This document shows positions 1-8,676 of a stretch of 64,000 nucleotides of DNA, piece after piece. The notes under the pieces are model-generated. The model made no database searches. It had not been told where the DNA came from and saw nothing but the letters and a program-made list of their open reading frames with translations. The number at the start of each line of letters is the position of its first letter. Positions within the stretch are counted from its first letter, which is position 1. Source of the DNA: Roseomonas sp. (GTDB taxonomy: Bacteria > Pseudomonadota > Alphaproteobacteria > Acetobacterales > Acetobacteraceae); the NCBI GenBank assembly GCA_020249265.1, contig JADCGA010000019.1:156081-220080 (forward strand). The letters run 5' to 3'. The position numbers and the translations under genes were made by a program.

Positions 1-920
1 TCCGCCAGCACGCGCATGGTGGTCATTTCCAGCGCCTTCAACTGCACTTCCACTTCAACCAGGCGCTCGCGGAAGCGCGCATCTTCGATCATCGGGCGTT
101 CACCACCCGGCGCATTCTGCGCAATTAGCTTCAGCCGACGGATGCGGTCTTTCGATGCACCCACGCGCGCCTGGCCGGTGCGTTCATTTGAAAGTAGGAA
201 TTTCGCGCAATCCCAGCCGCGATGTTCGGTGCCGACCAGATTGGCAACCGGCACTTTCACATCATCGAAGAACACCTCATTCACCTCATGCGCGCCATCA
301 ATGGTGATGATGGGGCGCACGGTGATGCCGGGTGTGTTCATATCCACGACAAGGAAGGAAATGCCTTCCTGCTGCTTGGTCGCTTCCGGATTGGTGCGCA
401 CCAGTAGGAAGATCCAATCGGCGTATTGCGCGAGTGTCGTCCAGGTTTTTTGCCCATTGACGATGTAGTGATCCCCTTCGCGCACAGCGCGCGTTTTCAG
501 CGACGCCAAATCAGATCCTGCGCCGGGTTCCGAGAAACCCTGGCAGAACCAAAGATCAAGATTGGCAAGCTTTGGCAGGAAGAATTTCTTCTGTTCTTCG
601 GTGCCGAAGGCAATCAGCACCGGCCCCAACATATTGCAATTGAAGCCAAGCGGAATCGGCGCCGGCGTGCCCTGCAATTCTTCCAACAGAATAAAGCGCT
701 TGATGGCAGACCAATCGCTCTGCCCGCCCCATTCCGCGGGCCAATGTGGCACGCACCAACCTTTAGCATTCAGCTTCTTCTGCCAGTCCAGCTGCATTTG
801 CTTGGTGGGGGTGCGGCCGGCTGCCATGCGTTCCCGCGTATCGGCGGGCAAATTGGCATCAATCCAATCGCGCACTTCCTGGCGGAAGGCGCGTTCCTCA
901 TCCGTGAAGCGTAGATCCAT
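1..920 (-). CDS. Acyl-CoA dehydrogenase (partial, C-terminus beyond window)
   Basis: Flavin-dependent acyl-CoA dehydrogenase that makes the first alpha,beta desaturation of an acyl-CoA. Translating the minus strand from the ATG at 920 gives an open frame to the window edge, about 306 residues. It opens with MDLRFTDEERAFRQEVRDWI, the typical N-terminal helix, and carries the FAD/substrate signature FCQGFSEPGAGSDLAS followed by NGQKTWTT, both classic for the family. An AAGGAGAAAG ribosome site lies just upstream. It starts 38 bases after the stop of the hydratase/dehydrogenase gene and runs the same way, so the two probably form a beta-oxidation-type operon. The size and the aromatic-rich N-terminus recall the acyl-CoA dehydrogenases of steroid or branched-chain catabolism, but the substrate cannot be told. 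Confidence 0.9.
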   Translation of the reverse strand, partial: MDLRFTDEERAFRQEVRDWIDANLPADTRERMAAGRTPTKQMQLDWQKKLNAKGWCVPHWPAEWGGQSDWSAIKRFILLEELQGTPAPIPLGFNCNMLGPVLIAFGTEEQKKFFLPKLANLDLWFCQGFSEPGAGSDLASLKTRAVREGDHYIVNGQKTWTTLAQYADWIFLLVRTNPEATKQQEGISFLVVDMNTPGITVRPIITIDGAHEVNEVFFDDVKVPVANLVGTEHRGWDCAKFLLSNERTGQARVGASKDRIRRLKLIAQNAPGGERPMIEDARFRERLVEVEVQLKALEMTTMRVLA

Positions 921-958
921 CTGTCTTTCTCCTTATTTCTTGCTGCCGACTTGCGGCA

Positions 959-3043
959 TCAGACCTTGGATTTGCCCATGGCCGCGAAGCTTCCGCCCTC
1001 ATCGGCCAGTTTTTCGATCAGCGCCGCGGGGCGCAGGTTCCTATCGCCCGTCGCTTCAGCGTATTGGTTGAGCTTGTCGCGCACCGCTTTCAGGCCAAGC
1101 GTATCCGCCCAGAACATCGGCCCTCCACGCCAGGCCGGCCAGCCAAAGCCATTGGTGAAGATCACATCAATATCAATCGGGCGGGATGAAATGCCTTCTT
1201 CCAGGATGCGCGCGCCTTCATTCACCATCGGCAGCAGCAGGCGTTCCAGGATTTCATCGGCTTCAATCTTGCGCCGACGCACCTGCATCTTTTCCGCGAC
1301 ATCCAGGATGATTCGCTCTACCTCAGGGTCGGGCAGGCGGTTGCGCTTTTCATCATACATGTACCAGCCCTTACTGGTTTTCTGACCGAAGCGCCCGGCG
1401 GCCACCACGGCATCCGCAATTGGCGCGACTGTGCCGCGCGCCTTACGCACCGCCGCACCAATATCAAGCCCGGCAAGGTCACCGGTCGCGAGCGGCCCCA
1501 TGGCCATGCCGTAGCCTTCCATCACGCGGTCAATATCCTGCGGCAGGCAGCCTTCCAGCAGCAGCTTTTCGACCTGCGGCGTGCGCTTGCCGGTCATGCG
1601 ATTGCCGACAAAGCCATCGCAATTGCCTACCAGCACCGGCAGCTTGCCGATCTTCTTACCGAATTCGGTTGCGGTCGCGATCGCAACCGCATTGGTCTTC
1701 GACCCGCGCACATTTTCAAGCAGGCGCATCACATTGGCGGGGCTGAAGAAATGCATGCCCATCACCCATTCGGGGCGTGATGTCGCATTGGCAATCTGAT
1801 CAATATCGAGCGTCGAGGTATTGGAAGCCAATATAATCCCAGGCCGCGCTGCTTTATCCAAGCGCGCGAAGACTTGCTTCTTCACATCCATATTCTCGAA
1901 CACTGCTTCGATTACCAGGTCGGCTTCGCCCACGGCTTTTTCGAAATCGGTGGAACCGCTCAGCAGGGCACGGCGCTTTTCGTATTCAGCTTGGGACAAG
2001 CGCCCGGAAGCGACCGTGCGTTGCCAATTCGCCTCACAACGTTGCAGGCCCTTGGTCAGGGCCTCATCCGTCATTTCAACAATGGTCACGGGCACGCCGA
2101 AATTCGCGGCACTCATGGCGATGCCGCCGCCCATGGTGCCGCCACCGATCACGACAAGCTTGCCGACCGGCAGCACTTGCGTATCGGCAGGCAGGCCGGG
2201 GACGCGCTGCGCTTCACGTTCGCCAAAGAAGATGTGGCGCAAAGCCTTGGATTGCTCGCCCGCCACCAGGCTTGCAAATAAATCGCGTTCTTTTTGTAAG
2301 CCTTCTTCGAAGGGTAGCGTAAAGGAAGCGCGCACCGCTTCCACGCAGCCCTTCGGACTTTCCTGGCCGCGCGCGCGCTTCAGCAAAGCGCCCGCCGCGG
2401 CATCAAACGGCGCCATATCCTGGCCCGCGATCCTGTCCGTGCGGTTGCGCGCCAGGGTGAAGGTCTTGCCAAGATTGGCGCGCGCAAAAGCAACCGCACC
2501 AGCTTCCAGATCGCCATCAATGATCGCATCCACGAAGCCGAGCTTATGCGCCTCAGTCGCCTTAATCGGGTCGCCGGAGACAATGATTTTCAGCGCCGCT
2601 TCCGGGCCGATCAGCCGCGGCAAGCGTTGCGTACCTCCCGCGCCCGGCACAAAGCCGCGCTTCACTTCCGGCAGGCCAAGATTTGCATCCGGAGCCGCCA
2701 CGCGCGCATGGCAGGCAAGCGCCACTTCCAAGCCACCACCCAGCGCCGAGCCATGAATGGCGGCGACCGTGAGGCCTGGGAAGCTTTCAAATTCTTCGAA
2801 GACTTCGGTCAAGGAAGGCGGGATTCGCGGCTTGCCGAATTCGGTCATCTCGGCGCCGGCGCAGAACATGCGCCCGGTGCCGATGATCACCACCGCCTTG
2901 GCGCCAGCGGCGCGCGCCGCCTTCATGCCATCATAAAGCCCGGCGCGAATTTCGGTACGCAGCGTATTCACGGGGGGGTTGGCCAGGCGCAGCACATGCA
3001 CCTCCCCCATCGCCACATGCTGCACGAATTGATTCTCAGCCAA
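959..3043 (-). CDS. Enoyl-CoA hydratase / 3-hydroxyacyl-CoA dehydrogenase (FadB/FadJ type)
   Basis: Multifunctional beta-oxidation enzyme. The N-terminal crotonase half shows NPPVNTL near the start and the oxyanion-hole stretch HGSALGGGLEVALACH. The second half has the NAD site VIGGGTMGGGIAMSAANFG near residue 307 and the dehydrogenase signature MHFFSPANVM. The frame stays open to an ATG at 3148, but the 35 residues it would add look like translated intergenic DNA. The TTG at 3043 has a GAGGGAGAG ribosome site about 8 bases upstream and gives LAENQFVQHVAMGEVHVL, the expected family N-terminus, so I take TTG as the start (694 aa). The gene leads the acyl-CoA dehydrogenase and is divergent from the SDR gene. 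Confidence 0.9.
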   Translation of the reverse strand: MAENQFVQHVAMGEVHVLRLANPPVNTLRTEIRAGLYDGMKAARAAGAKAVVIIGTGRMFCAGAEMTEFGKPRIPPSLTEVFEEFESFPGLTVAAIHGSALGGGLEVALACHARVAAPDANLGLPEVKRGFVPGAGGTQRLPRLIGPEAALKIIVSGDPIKATEAHKLGFVDAIIDGDLEAGAVAFARANLGKTFTLARNRTDRIAGQDMAPFDAAAGALLKRARGQESPKGCVEAVRASFTLPFEEGLQKERDLFASLVAGEQSKALRHIFFGEREAQRVPGLPADTQVLPVGKLVVIGGGTMGGGIAMSAANFGVPVTIVEMTDEALTKGLQRCEANWQRTVASGRLSQAEYEKRRALLSGSTDFEKAVGEADLVIEAVFENMDVKKQVFARLDKAARPGIILASNTSTLDIDQIANATSRPEWVMGMHFFSPANVMRLLENVRGSKTNAVAIATATEFGKKIGKLPVLVGNCDGFVGNRMTGKRTPQVEKLLLEGCLPQDIDRVMEGYGMAMGPLATGDLAGLDIGAAVRKARGTVAPIADAVVAAGRFGQKTSKGWYMYDEKRNRLPDPEVERIILDVAEKMQVRRRKIEADEILERLLLPMVNEGARILEEGISSRPIDIDVIFTNGFGWPAWRGGPMFWADTLGLKAVRDKLNQYAEATGDRNLRPAALIEKLADEGGSFAAMGKSKV

Positions 3044-3154
3044 AAGCGTCTCTCCCTCATCCAGGCGGGGCCTGGCGCCCCTTTGGGGGTAGTCTCCGGC
3101 ACTCTGCGCCCGAGGGCAAGCACCCGGTTGCGGGAAAGCGCCGGTCATGCTGCC

Positions 3155-3258
3155 TTAGAGCATGCCTGCCACGCCCAAGCGTGGCCGACATACTCTAAAA
3201 ACAATGTTTGGTCGCATTTTCCGAGTCGCCAAGTGAAACCACTTGGCTTGAAAATGCT
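3155..3258. repeat. Dispersed intergenic repeat family 1, copy A (hairpin plus palindromic module)
   Basis: Two modules. Positions 3156-3197 form a hairpin with arms TAGAG..ATG..GCCACGC and GCGTGGC..CAT..CTCTA. Positions 3198-3258 are the reverse complement of a roughly 60-base module, AGCATTTTCAAGCCAAGTGG-TTT-CACTTGG and onward, also found at 9024-9083 and 39359-39420. The element fills the gap between two divergent genes and ends about 30 bases before the SDR start. Confidence 0.85.
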
Positions 3259-3289
3259 CCGGCCATCTAAGGCTCAAGGAGGAAGCGCC

Positions 3290-4072
3290 ATGTCCCTATT
3301 CGATCTGACCGGCAAGGTGGCCGTGGTCACCGGCGGCAGCCGCGGTATTGGCCGCGCCATTTGCGAAAGAATGGCCGAACAAGGCGCCAAGGTGGTGGTT
3401 TCATCCCGCAAAATTGATGCCTGCCAGGAAGTGGTGGATGCCATCAAGGCCAAGGGCGGGCAGGCCATGGCGATTGCCTGCAATATCGGGCGCAAGAATG
3501 AATGTCAGGCGCTGATTGACCAAACCATCGCCGCCTGGGGCCAGGTGGATATCATGGTCTGCAATGCGGCGATCAATCCGCATTTCGGCCCTGCCGTGAC
3601 CATGCCGGATGAGATTTTTGATAAGATCATGGCGTCCAACATCAAATCCAACCTGTGGCTTTCGCATATGACCGCGCCGGGTATGGCGGAACGGGGTGGG
3701 GGTTCCATCATCATCATTTCGTCCATCGGCGGCTTCCGGGGCTCCCCGGTGCTGGGCGCCTATGCCATTTCCAAGGCGGCCGATATGCAATTGGTGCGGA
3801 ACCTCGCCGTGGAATGGGGGCCGAAAAACGTGCGCGCCAATGCCATCGCGCCCGGGCTGGTGCGGACGGATTTCGCCCGCGCGCTGTGGGAAGACCCGGG
3901 CATTTACGCCAAGCGCACCAAGGACACGCCGCTGAAGCGCATTGGGGAACCCGATGAAATCGCGGGCGCGGCAGTGTTTCTGGGCTCCGCCGCCGGGTCC
4001 TTCATGACCGGGCAGACGATTGTGATTGATGGCGGCGTTTTGGCTGGCAGCCCCAGCCGTTCGGATGATTGA
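3290..4072 (+). CDS. SDR-family oxidoreductase
   Basis: Short-chain dehydrogenase/reductase, 260 aa. It shows the cofactor motif TGGSRGIGRA near residue 13, the structural motif CNAAINP, the active-site serine in IIISSIGG and the catalytic Y-x3-K in YAISKAA, and ends with the usual FMTGQTIVIDGG. The start at 3290 follows AGGAGG by 6 bases; the frame is open far upstream but only as a shadow of the opposite gene. It is divergent from the beta-oxidation pair, and NAD(P)-dependent 3-hydroxyacyl or alcohol oxidation would fit, but the substrate is unknown. Confidence 0.92.
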   Translation: MSLFDLTGKVAVVTGGSRGIGRAICERMAEQGAKVVVSSRKIDACQEVVDAIKAKGGQAMAIACNIGRKNECQALIDQTIAAWGQVDIMVCNAAINPHFGPAVTMPDEIFDKIMASNIKSNLWLSHMTAPGMAERGGGSIIIISSIGGFRGSPVLGAYAISKAADMQLVRNLAVEWGPKNVRANAIAPGLVRTDFARALWEDPGIYAKRTKDTPLKRIGEPDEIAGAAVFLGSAAGSFMTGQTIVIDGGVLAGSPSRSDD

Positions 4073-4183
4073 TCGGCGCGCGTTGCATCACTTTGCTTGA
4101 TCCCTATTGAAGGATCACGCCGATCCCGGTTCTACAATCAGCATACGCGCCAAGATGTTTCCGTCTTGGCGCGTAATGGCCTG

Positions 4184-6115
4184 CTACCTCACCCTATTCG
4201 CCACCAGCTGATCCACCACCGCCGGGTCAGCCAGGGTGCTGGTATCGCCAAGCCCATCCACCTCATTTGCCGCGATTTTGCGGAGAATCCGCCGCATGAT
4301 CTTGCCGGAACGGGTTTTCGGCAGGCCCGGCGCCCATTGGATGGCATCGGGTGTGGCGATGGGGCCGATTTCCTTCCGCACCCAGGCGACCAATTCCTTG
4401 CGCAGCACCTCGGAGGGCTCAACACCCGCCATCAGCGTGACATAGGCATAGATGCCCTGGCCCTTGATGTCATGCGGCATGCCAACCACCGCGGCCTCTG
4501 CCACCGCAGGGTTTCCCACCAGCGCGCTTTCAATCTCGGCCGTGCCCATGCGGTGGCCCGCCACGTTGATCACATCATCCACGCGGCCCGTGATCCAGTA
4601 ATAGCCATCGGCATCACGCCGCGCGCCATCGCCGGTGAAATACATGCCCTTGAAGGTGGAAAAATAGGTCTGCACGAAGCGTTCATGGTCACCATAAACC
4701 GTACGCATCTGCCCGGGCCAGCTATCCAGGATCACCAGATTACCCTCGGCCGCCCCTTCCAAAAGCTTCCCTTCACCATCCACCAAAGCCGGCTTCACAC
4801 CGGGCAAGGGAAGCGTGGCGGAACCAGGCTTTTGCGCGACGGCGCCAGGCAAGGGTGAGATCAAAATGCCGCCGGTTTCTGTCTGCCACCAGGTATCCAC
4901 AATCGGGCAGCGTGAATCGCCCACCACGCGATAATACCAAAGCCAGGCTTCGGGATTGATTGGCTCGCCCACGCTGCCAAGGATGCGCAGGCTGGAACGG
5001 TCATGCTTTTGCACCGGCGCTTCGCCATCGCGCATCAGGGCGCGAATCGCGGTGGGTGCGGTGTAGAAGATATTCACCTTGTGCTTTGCCACCACCTGCC
5101 AGAAGCGCCCGGAATCGGGCCAGCTCGGCACGCCTTCAAACATCAGCGTGGTCGCGCCATTCGCGAGCGGACCATAGACAATATAGCTATGCCCGGTCAC
5201 CCAGCCGACATCGGCGGTGCACCAATAGATCTCGCCTTCGCGATAATCGAAAACTTTTTCATGCGTATAAGATGCCCAAACCATATAACCGCCGGTGGTG
5301 TGCAACACACCCTTGGGCTTGCCCGTGCTGCCTGACGTATAAAGGATGAACAGCGGGTCTTCCGCGCCCATTGGCTCGGGCTCGCAAGTTTCGGGCTGGC
5401 CCGCAGTGATCGCATCCCACCAATGATCGCGGCCTGACATCATCTCAACGCTGCCGCCGGTATTGCGCGCGACAATCACGTTCTGGATGGACGAACAACT
5501 CAGCAGCGCCTCATCCGCATTGACTTTGAGCGGCACGCGCCGGCCACCGCGGCGACCTTCATCCGCAGTGATGAGCATGACGCATCTGGAATCCTGAATG
5601 CGCGATGCCAGGCTATCGGGTGAAAAACCGCCAAAGACGATGGAATGAATGGCGCCAACCCGCGCGCAGGCCAGCATGGCAACCGCCGCTTCCACGATCA
5701 TGGGCAGATAAATGCAAACCCGGTCGCCCTTTTTCACGCCAAGCTTCCGCATGGCATTAGCCAGTTTGCAGACGCGCGCATGCAATTCGCGGTAGGTCAC
5801 CTTGGCATCCGCGGCAGGGTCATCCCCTTCCCACAGGATCGCCACCTGATCACCGCGCGTCGCCAAATGCCGATCGAGGCAGGAGACTGAGGCATTCAGC
5901 ACCCCATCCTCAAACCATTTGATCGAAACATTGCCGTTGAAATCGGTGTTCTTGATTTTCGTTGGCGCCTTCATCCAGGTGATGCGCTTGGCTTCATCGC
6001 GCCAGAACGCATCGGGGTCCTTCGCCGCTGCGTCATACATGGCGGCGCGCTGCGCTTCCGTCACACGCGCCTTGGCGACGATTTCGGGTTTCAGCGCGAT
6101 CAATTCATCAGCCAT
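4184..6115 (-). CDS. acsA: Acetyl-CoA synthetase
   Basis: AMP-forming acetate:CoA ligase (EC 6.2.1.1), 643 aa, the usual length. Visible are the P-loop-like [11 protein letters not shown], the adenylation motif [14 protein letters not shown] and the C-terminal [16 protein letters not shown] with the lysine that is acetylated in known Acs enzymes. The start at 6115 matches known Acs N-termini ([18 protein letters not shown]). The frame continues 54 codons upstream, but that stretch is the terminator region. The first ~60 codons and the upstream region recur as a diverged, broken copy at 8275-8676. Confidence 0.96.
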   Translation of the reverse strand: MADELIALKPEIVAKARVTEAQRAAMYDAAAKDPDAFWRDEAKRITWMKAPTKIKNTDFNGNVSIKWFEDGVLNASVSCLDRHLATRGDQVAILWEGDDPAADAKVTYRELHARVCKLANAMRKLGVKKGDRVCIYLPMIVEAAVAMLACARVGAIHSIVFGGFSPDSLASRIQDSRCVMLITADEGRRGGRRVPLKVNADEALLSCSSIQNVIVARNTGGSVEMMSGRDHWWDAITAGQPETCEPEPMGAEDPLFILYTSGSTGKPKGVLHTTGGYMVWASYTHEKVFDYREGEIYWCTADVGWVTGHSYIVYGPLANGATTLMFEGVPSWPDSGRFWQVVAKHKVNIFYTAPTAIRALMRDGEAPVQKHDRSSLRILGSVGEPINPEAWLWYYRVVGDSRCPIVDTWWQTETGGILISPLPGAVAQKPGSATLPLPGVKPALVDGEGKLLEGAAEGNLVILDSWPGQMRTVYGDHERFVQTYFSTFKGMYFTGDGARRDADGYYWITGRVDDVINVAGHRMGTAEIESALVGNPAVAEAAVVGMPHDIKGQGIYAYVTLMAGVEPSEVLRKELVAWVRKEIGPIATPDAIQWAPGLPKTRSGKIMRRILRKIAANEVDGLGDTSTLADPAVVDQLVANRVR

Positions 6116-6329
6116 GCCTGGGTCCTCCCCCTGTTTCGGTCTTGATATGGGGGGAATGTGCGTCCGGGCTTTGCGAAACGTCAATCTTTTGGGTGGGCTG
6201 GGGGCGCCCCAAAACGACAAAGCCCGCCCCGGTGAAGGGCGGGCCTTGCGGCTGGTCGGCGGGCGGGACGCATCCACCCGACGGTTCTGCTGCGTTAGCG
6301 GGTGGCACCGCCTGCGGGGGCCGCCGGCG
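5931..6329. repeat. Left copy of ~400-bp direct repeat (acsA 5' end, upstream terminator, 3' tail of small gene)
   Basis: Matches 8275-8676 in the same orientation with roughly 25-30 differences by eye (about 93% identity) and very few gaps. It covers acsA codons 1 to ~60, the upstream hairpin, and the last eight codons (APAGGATR) of the small secreted-protein gene whose intact copy lies at 8642-8881. Here that tail joins unrelated DNA at about 6330. Confidence 0.9.
6211..6246 (-). terminator. Rho-independent terminator upstream of acsA
   Basis: On the minus strand AAGGCCCGCCC and GGGCGGGCTT form a strong stem followed by TTTGTCGTTTT. It would have ended the small secreted-protein transcript before acsA; the paired copy is at 8555-8591. 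Now it lies downstream of the inserted MFS gene. Confidence 0.7.
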
Positions 6330-6570
6330 GTGCCGCCAGCCGGCTGCGGCAGAGTCGGCCCGGGTGCGCTGCGGGCCGGTTAGCTTCGCCGGGGCGGCAC
6401 CCCCCACCGCGGCCCCACCCCCCCACCCTTTGGAGAGGGGTTCCACGCGCCAGCGATTCGTCATTTCCGATGCTGCGACAAGGCCGCGGTAACTTCTGGA
6501 CGGAGGGGGCGCGAACCGTAAGCGTCATCTTTGGACTGCCTTGCGGCGCCGCGCTGTATCGGGCCCTCTC
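6330..6570. other. Non-coding stretch between the left repeat and the MFS gene
   Basis: About 240 bases with C-rich runs (near 6400-6430). I see no credible gene, tRNA or IS end here. It marks the left junction of the inserted segment. Confidence 0.5.
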
Positions 6571-7824
6571 TCAACCCCGCCGCGGCACGACCCGGCAGTG
6601 CAGCAAGCCGAGCGGAACCAGTGCGACGATCCCGACCAGTAGCGCTACGGCCAGTGCGGTGGTCGGGCCGAAGCCCTCCAGCCCGGCCGCAAACAGGAAG
6701 GGCGCGCCCGCGCCCAGCACGGTGCGGATTGCCGCAAGCCGGCCGAGCCGCGCGCCGTAGCCGGCCGCGCCGAACAAAGCGAGCGGGACGCTGCCGCGCA
6801 CGATGCTCGAAAGGCCGGCTCCGAGCCCGAACAGCACCGCAAACACCGTGCCCGCCGCCACAGGATCGACCGGCAGCAACAGCACCAGGATCGCGGCCGG
6901 CAGCGCCGCAGCGGAAACCAGCGCAACTGTCAGCGGATGCAGCGCCCGCCAGAACAGTGCATCCACCAGCCGGATCAGCACCTGCGCCGGCCCCATCAGC
7001 ATGGCGACCAGATAGGCGGCAGTGCCGAGCTCGAGCGCCTGCAGCACTGGGACGAGATGGACCGTGACCGCCGCGGTCAACACCCCGCTCAGCGCGAAGC
7101 TTACCGCAACGGCCCAGAAGGCGAGCTGCGCCGCCCTGCCGGCAAGGGGCAGGCCGAATTCCTGCCGCGCCTCGGGCCCGGTGCCGCCAAGGGCCTCTCC
7201 ACGTGGCCGCGCCGAGATCCAGGCATGAAGCGGCAGCGCGACCAGCAGGTGCAGCGCAGCGAAGGCCGCATAGGTGCCGCGCCAGCCAAGCACCTCCACC
7301 AGCCACCCCGTGAGCGGCCAGAAGATCGTTGAGGCAAAGCCCGCGATCAGCGTGAGATGCGTAATGGCCCGCTTGGCCTCCGCGCGCCCGAGGGTGGCGA
7401 GCGTCGCGAAGGCGGCATCGTAGAGCACGGCGACGCCGACTACCTCGATGGCGATGACGCAGGCAGCGAAGGCCCAAAGATTGGGCGCGATCGCCAGGCC
7501 GCCCACCAGAAGCGCCGTGCAAAGGCTGCCGGCGGCCATAATGCGCGGCGCGCCGAAGCGGTCCATCCAGGCGCCGAGCTGCGGCGCGGCGAGCCCTCCG
7601 GCAAGCAACCCTGCCGAGAAAATCGCATAGAGAGAGGTGAGCGAGGTATCGAACTCTGCCGCGACGGCGGGCGCGAGGATGGCATAGGCGTAGTAGAGCG
7701 TGCCGTAGCCAATCACCTGCGTCGCACCGAGCGCGAGGACAACCGGAAGCAGCCGCGACCCGCTGCGCGGCGGCGCGGCCGGAAGGCGCGGGTCGAGGGA
7801 CACGCGCCGCCTCAGCCGCAGCAT
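6571..7824 (-). CDS. MFS transporter in the inserted segment
   Basis: 417-aa major facilitator with about 12 hydrophobic segments. The first is LLPVVLALGATQVIGYGTLYYA-like, and the loop LGAWMDRFGAPRIM between TM2 and TM3 matches the MFS signature G-x3-D-x2-G. I chose the ATG at 7824, preceded by GGAGG; the longer frame runs into the upstream ORF. The start overlaps the stop of the Cys-rich ORF by 13 bases, so the two were probably translationally coupled. Base composition is markedly richer in GC than the flanking genes, with runs of GCG/GCC codons. MFS genes next to Cys-rich proteins often serve metal or arsenic resistance, so metalloid efflux is a guess, not a call. Confidence 0.8.
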   Translation of the reverse strand: MLRLRRRVSLDPRLPAAPPRSGSRLLPVVLALGATQVIGYGTLYYAYAILAPAVAAEFDTSLTSLYAIFSAGLLAGGLAAPQLGAWMDRFGAPRIMAAGSLCTALLVGGLAIAPNLWAFAACVIAIEVVGVAVLYDAAFATLATLGRAEAKRAITHLTLIAGFASTIFWPLTGWLVEVLGWRGTYAAFAALHLLVALPLHAWISARPRGEALGGTGPEARQEFGLPLAGRAAQLAFWAVAVSFALSGVLTAAVTVHLVPVLQALELGTAAYLVAMLMGPAQVLIRLVDALFWRALHPLTVALVSAAALPAAILVLLLPVDPVAAGTVFAVLFGLGAGLSSIVRGSVPLALFGAAGYGARLGRLAAIRTVLGAGAPFLFAAGLEGFGPTTALAVALLVGIVALVPLGLLHCRVVPRRG

Positions 7825-8408
7825 CCGCAGGCCTCCTGTACTGGCGCCACGGCTGGCCCGTAGCACGGCGCCTCGGCGACGCGTTCCGGCTTCGCGTCGC
7901 AGCAGACGCCCTGCGGCGTCGCCGGCGTACAACAGGAGGCCGCAGCATCGGGCGCGCGATCCGTCGAGCACATACCCGTCTGCGGCGGCACCAACCGGAC
8001 GCGTCGCACCGCCTGCGGGTCGCAGGCGACGAATGCGGCGATCGAACGCACTTGCTCGTGGCCGGTGGACAGGTAATCAGTCATGGTCTGAATGAGGCCA
8101 TTGGGCCGCACACCAACAACCATAGGCGCGCCACCCACCAGCATCACATAGGAAAAGCTGCGTCGCACATTATAAGCTAGGTTGGGGAATAGTGTTTGCG
8201 CAACGGCCATGGGGCCGGCATTGGCCAGCACGAGCGGATAGCCATCCGGGCGTTCGGCTGCAATAACCAAAGCATTGCCATTGAAATCGGTATTCTTGAT
8301 TTTCGTCGGCGCCTTCATCCAGGCAATGCGCGTGACTTCATCGCGCCAGAAGGCATCGGGGTCTTTCGTCGCCGCATCATGCATGGCCACGCGCTGCGTT
8401 TCCGACAC
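7812..8408 (-). pseudogene. Chimeric ORF: AcsA piece + Bug-receptor piece + Cys-rich tail
   Basis: One open frame (GTG 8408, 198 codons) made of three unrelated parts. Residues 1-45 equal the AcsA N-terminus (DPDAFWRDE.., [13 protein letters not shown]). Residues ~46-112 read like the middle of a tripartite-tricarboxylate (Bug/TctC) receptor (DGYPLVLANAGPMAV..LFPNLAY..VMLVGGAPMVV). Residues ~113-198 hold ten cysteines, including SCCTP, GVCCD and a terminal ACGCCG. I do not recognise the Cys-rich domain; such tails occur in arsenic-locus proteins. The natural AcsA start upstream is put out of frame by a 1-base insertion, so this looks like a recombination product, not a designed protein. Only the Cys-rich part plus MFS look like a former operon. 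Confidence 0.7.
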
Positions 8409-8676
8409 ACGCGCCTTGGCGACGATTTCGAGTTTCCAGCGCGATCAACTCATTAGACATGCCTGGGTCATCCCCCTGTTTCGGTCTTGATATGGGGGGA
8501 ATGTGCGTCCGGGCTTTGCGAAACGTCAATCTTTAGGGTGGGCTGAGGGCGCCCCAAAACGACAAAGCCCGCCCCGGTTAGGGCGGGCCTTGCGGCTGGC
8601 CGGCGGGCGGGACGCATCCACCCGCCGGTTCTGCTGCTAGGTTAGCGGGTGGCGCCGCCTGCGGGGGCCGCCGGCG
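8275..8676. repeat. Right copy of ~400-bp direct repeat (decayed acsA 5' end)
   Basis: Diverged copy of 5931-6329. The sequence around 8428-8440 reads GATTTCGAGTTTCCAGCG where the left copy has GATTTCGGGTTTCAGCG: one extra C, which shifts the frame between the Acs start and the rest. The right end runs without interruption into the intact small secreted-protein gene, so this end keeps the ancestral gene junction. Confidence 0.9.
8555..8591 (-). terminator. Rho-independent terminator after small secreted-protein gene
   Basis: Same hairpin as at 6211-6246: minus-strand AAGGCCCGCCC / GGGCGGGCTTT followed by GTCGTTTT. It lies about 50 bases after the stop of the gene at 8642-8881. Confidence 0.7.

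Noticed and set aside
6461-7948. 495-codon Arg/Ala-rich frame on the minus strand
   Set aside because: Same strand, other frame of the MFS gene; composition (Arg, Ala, Gly) is that of a frame-shifted GC-rich gene.
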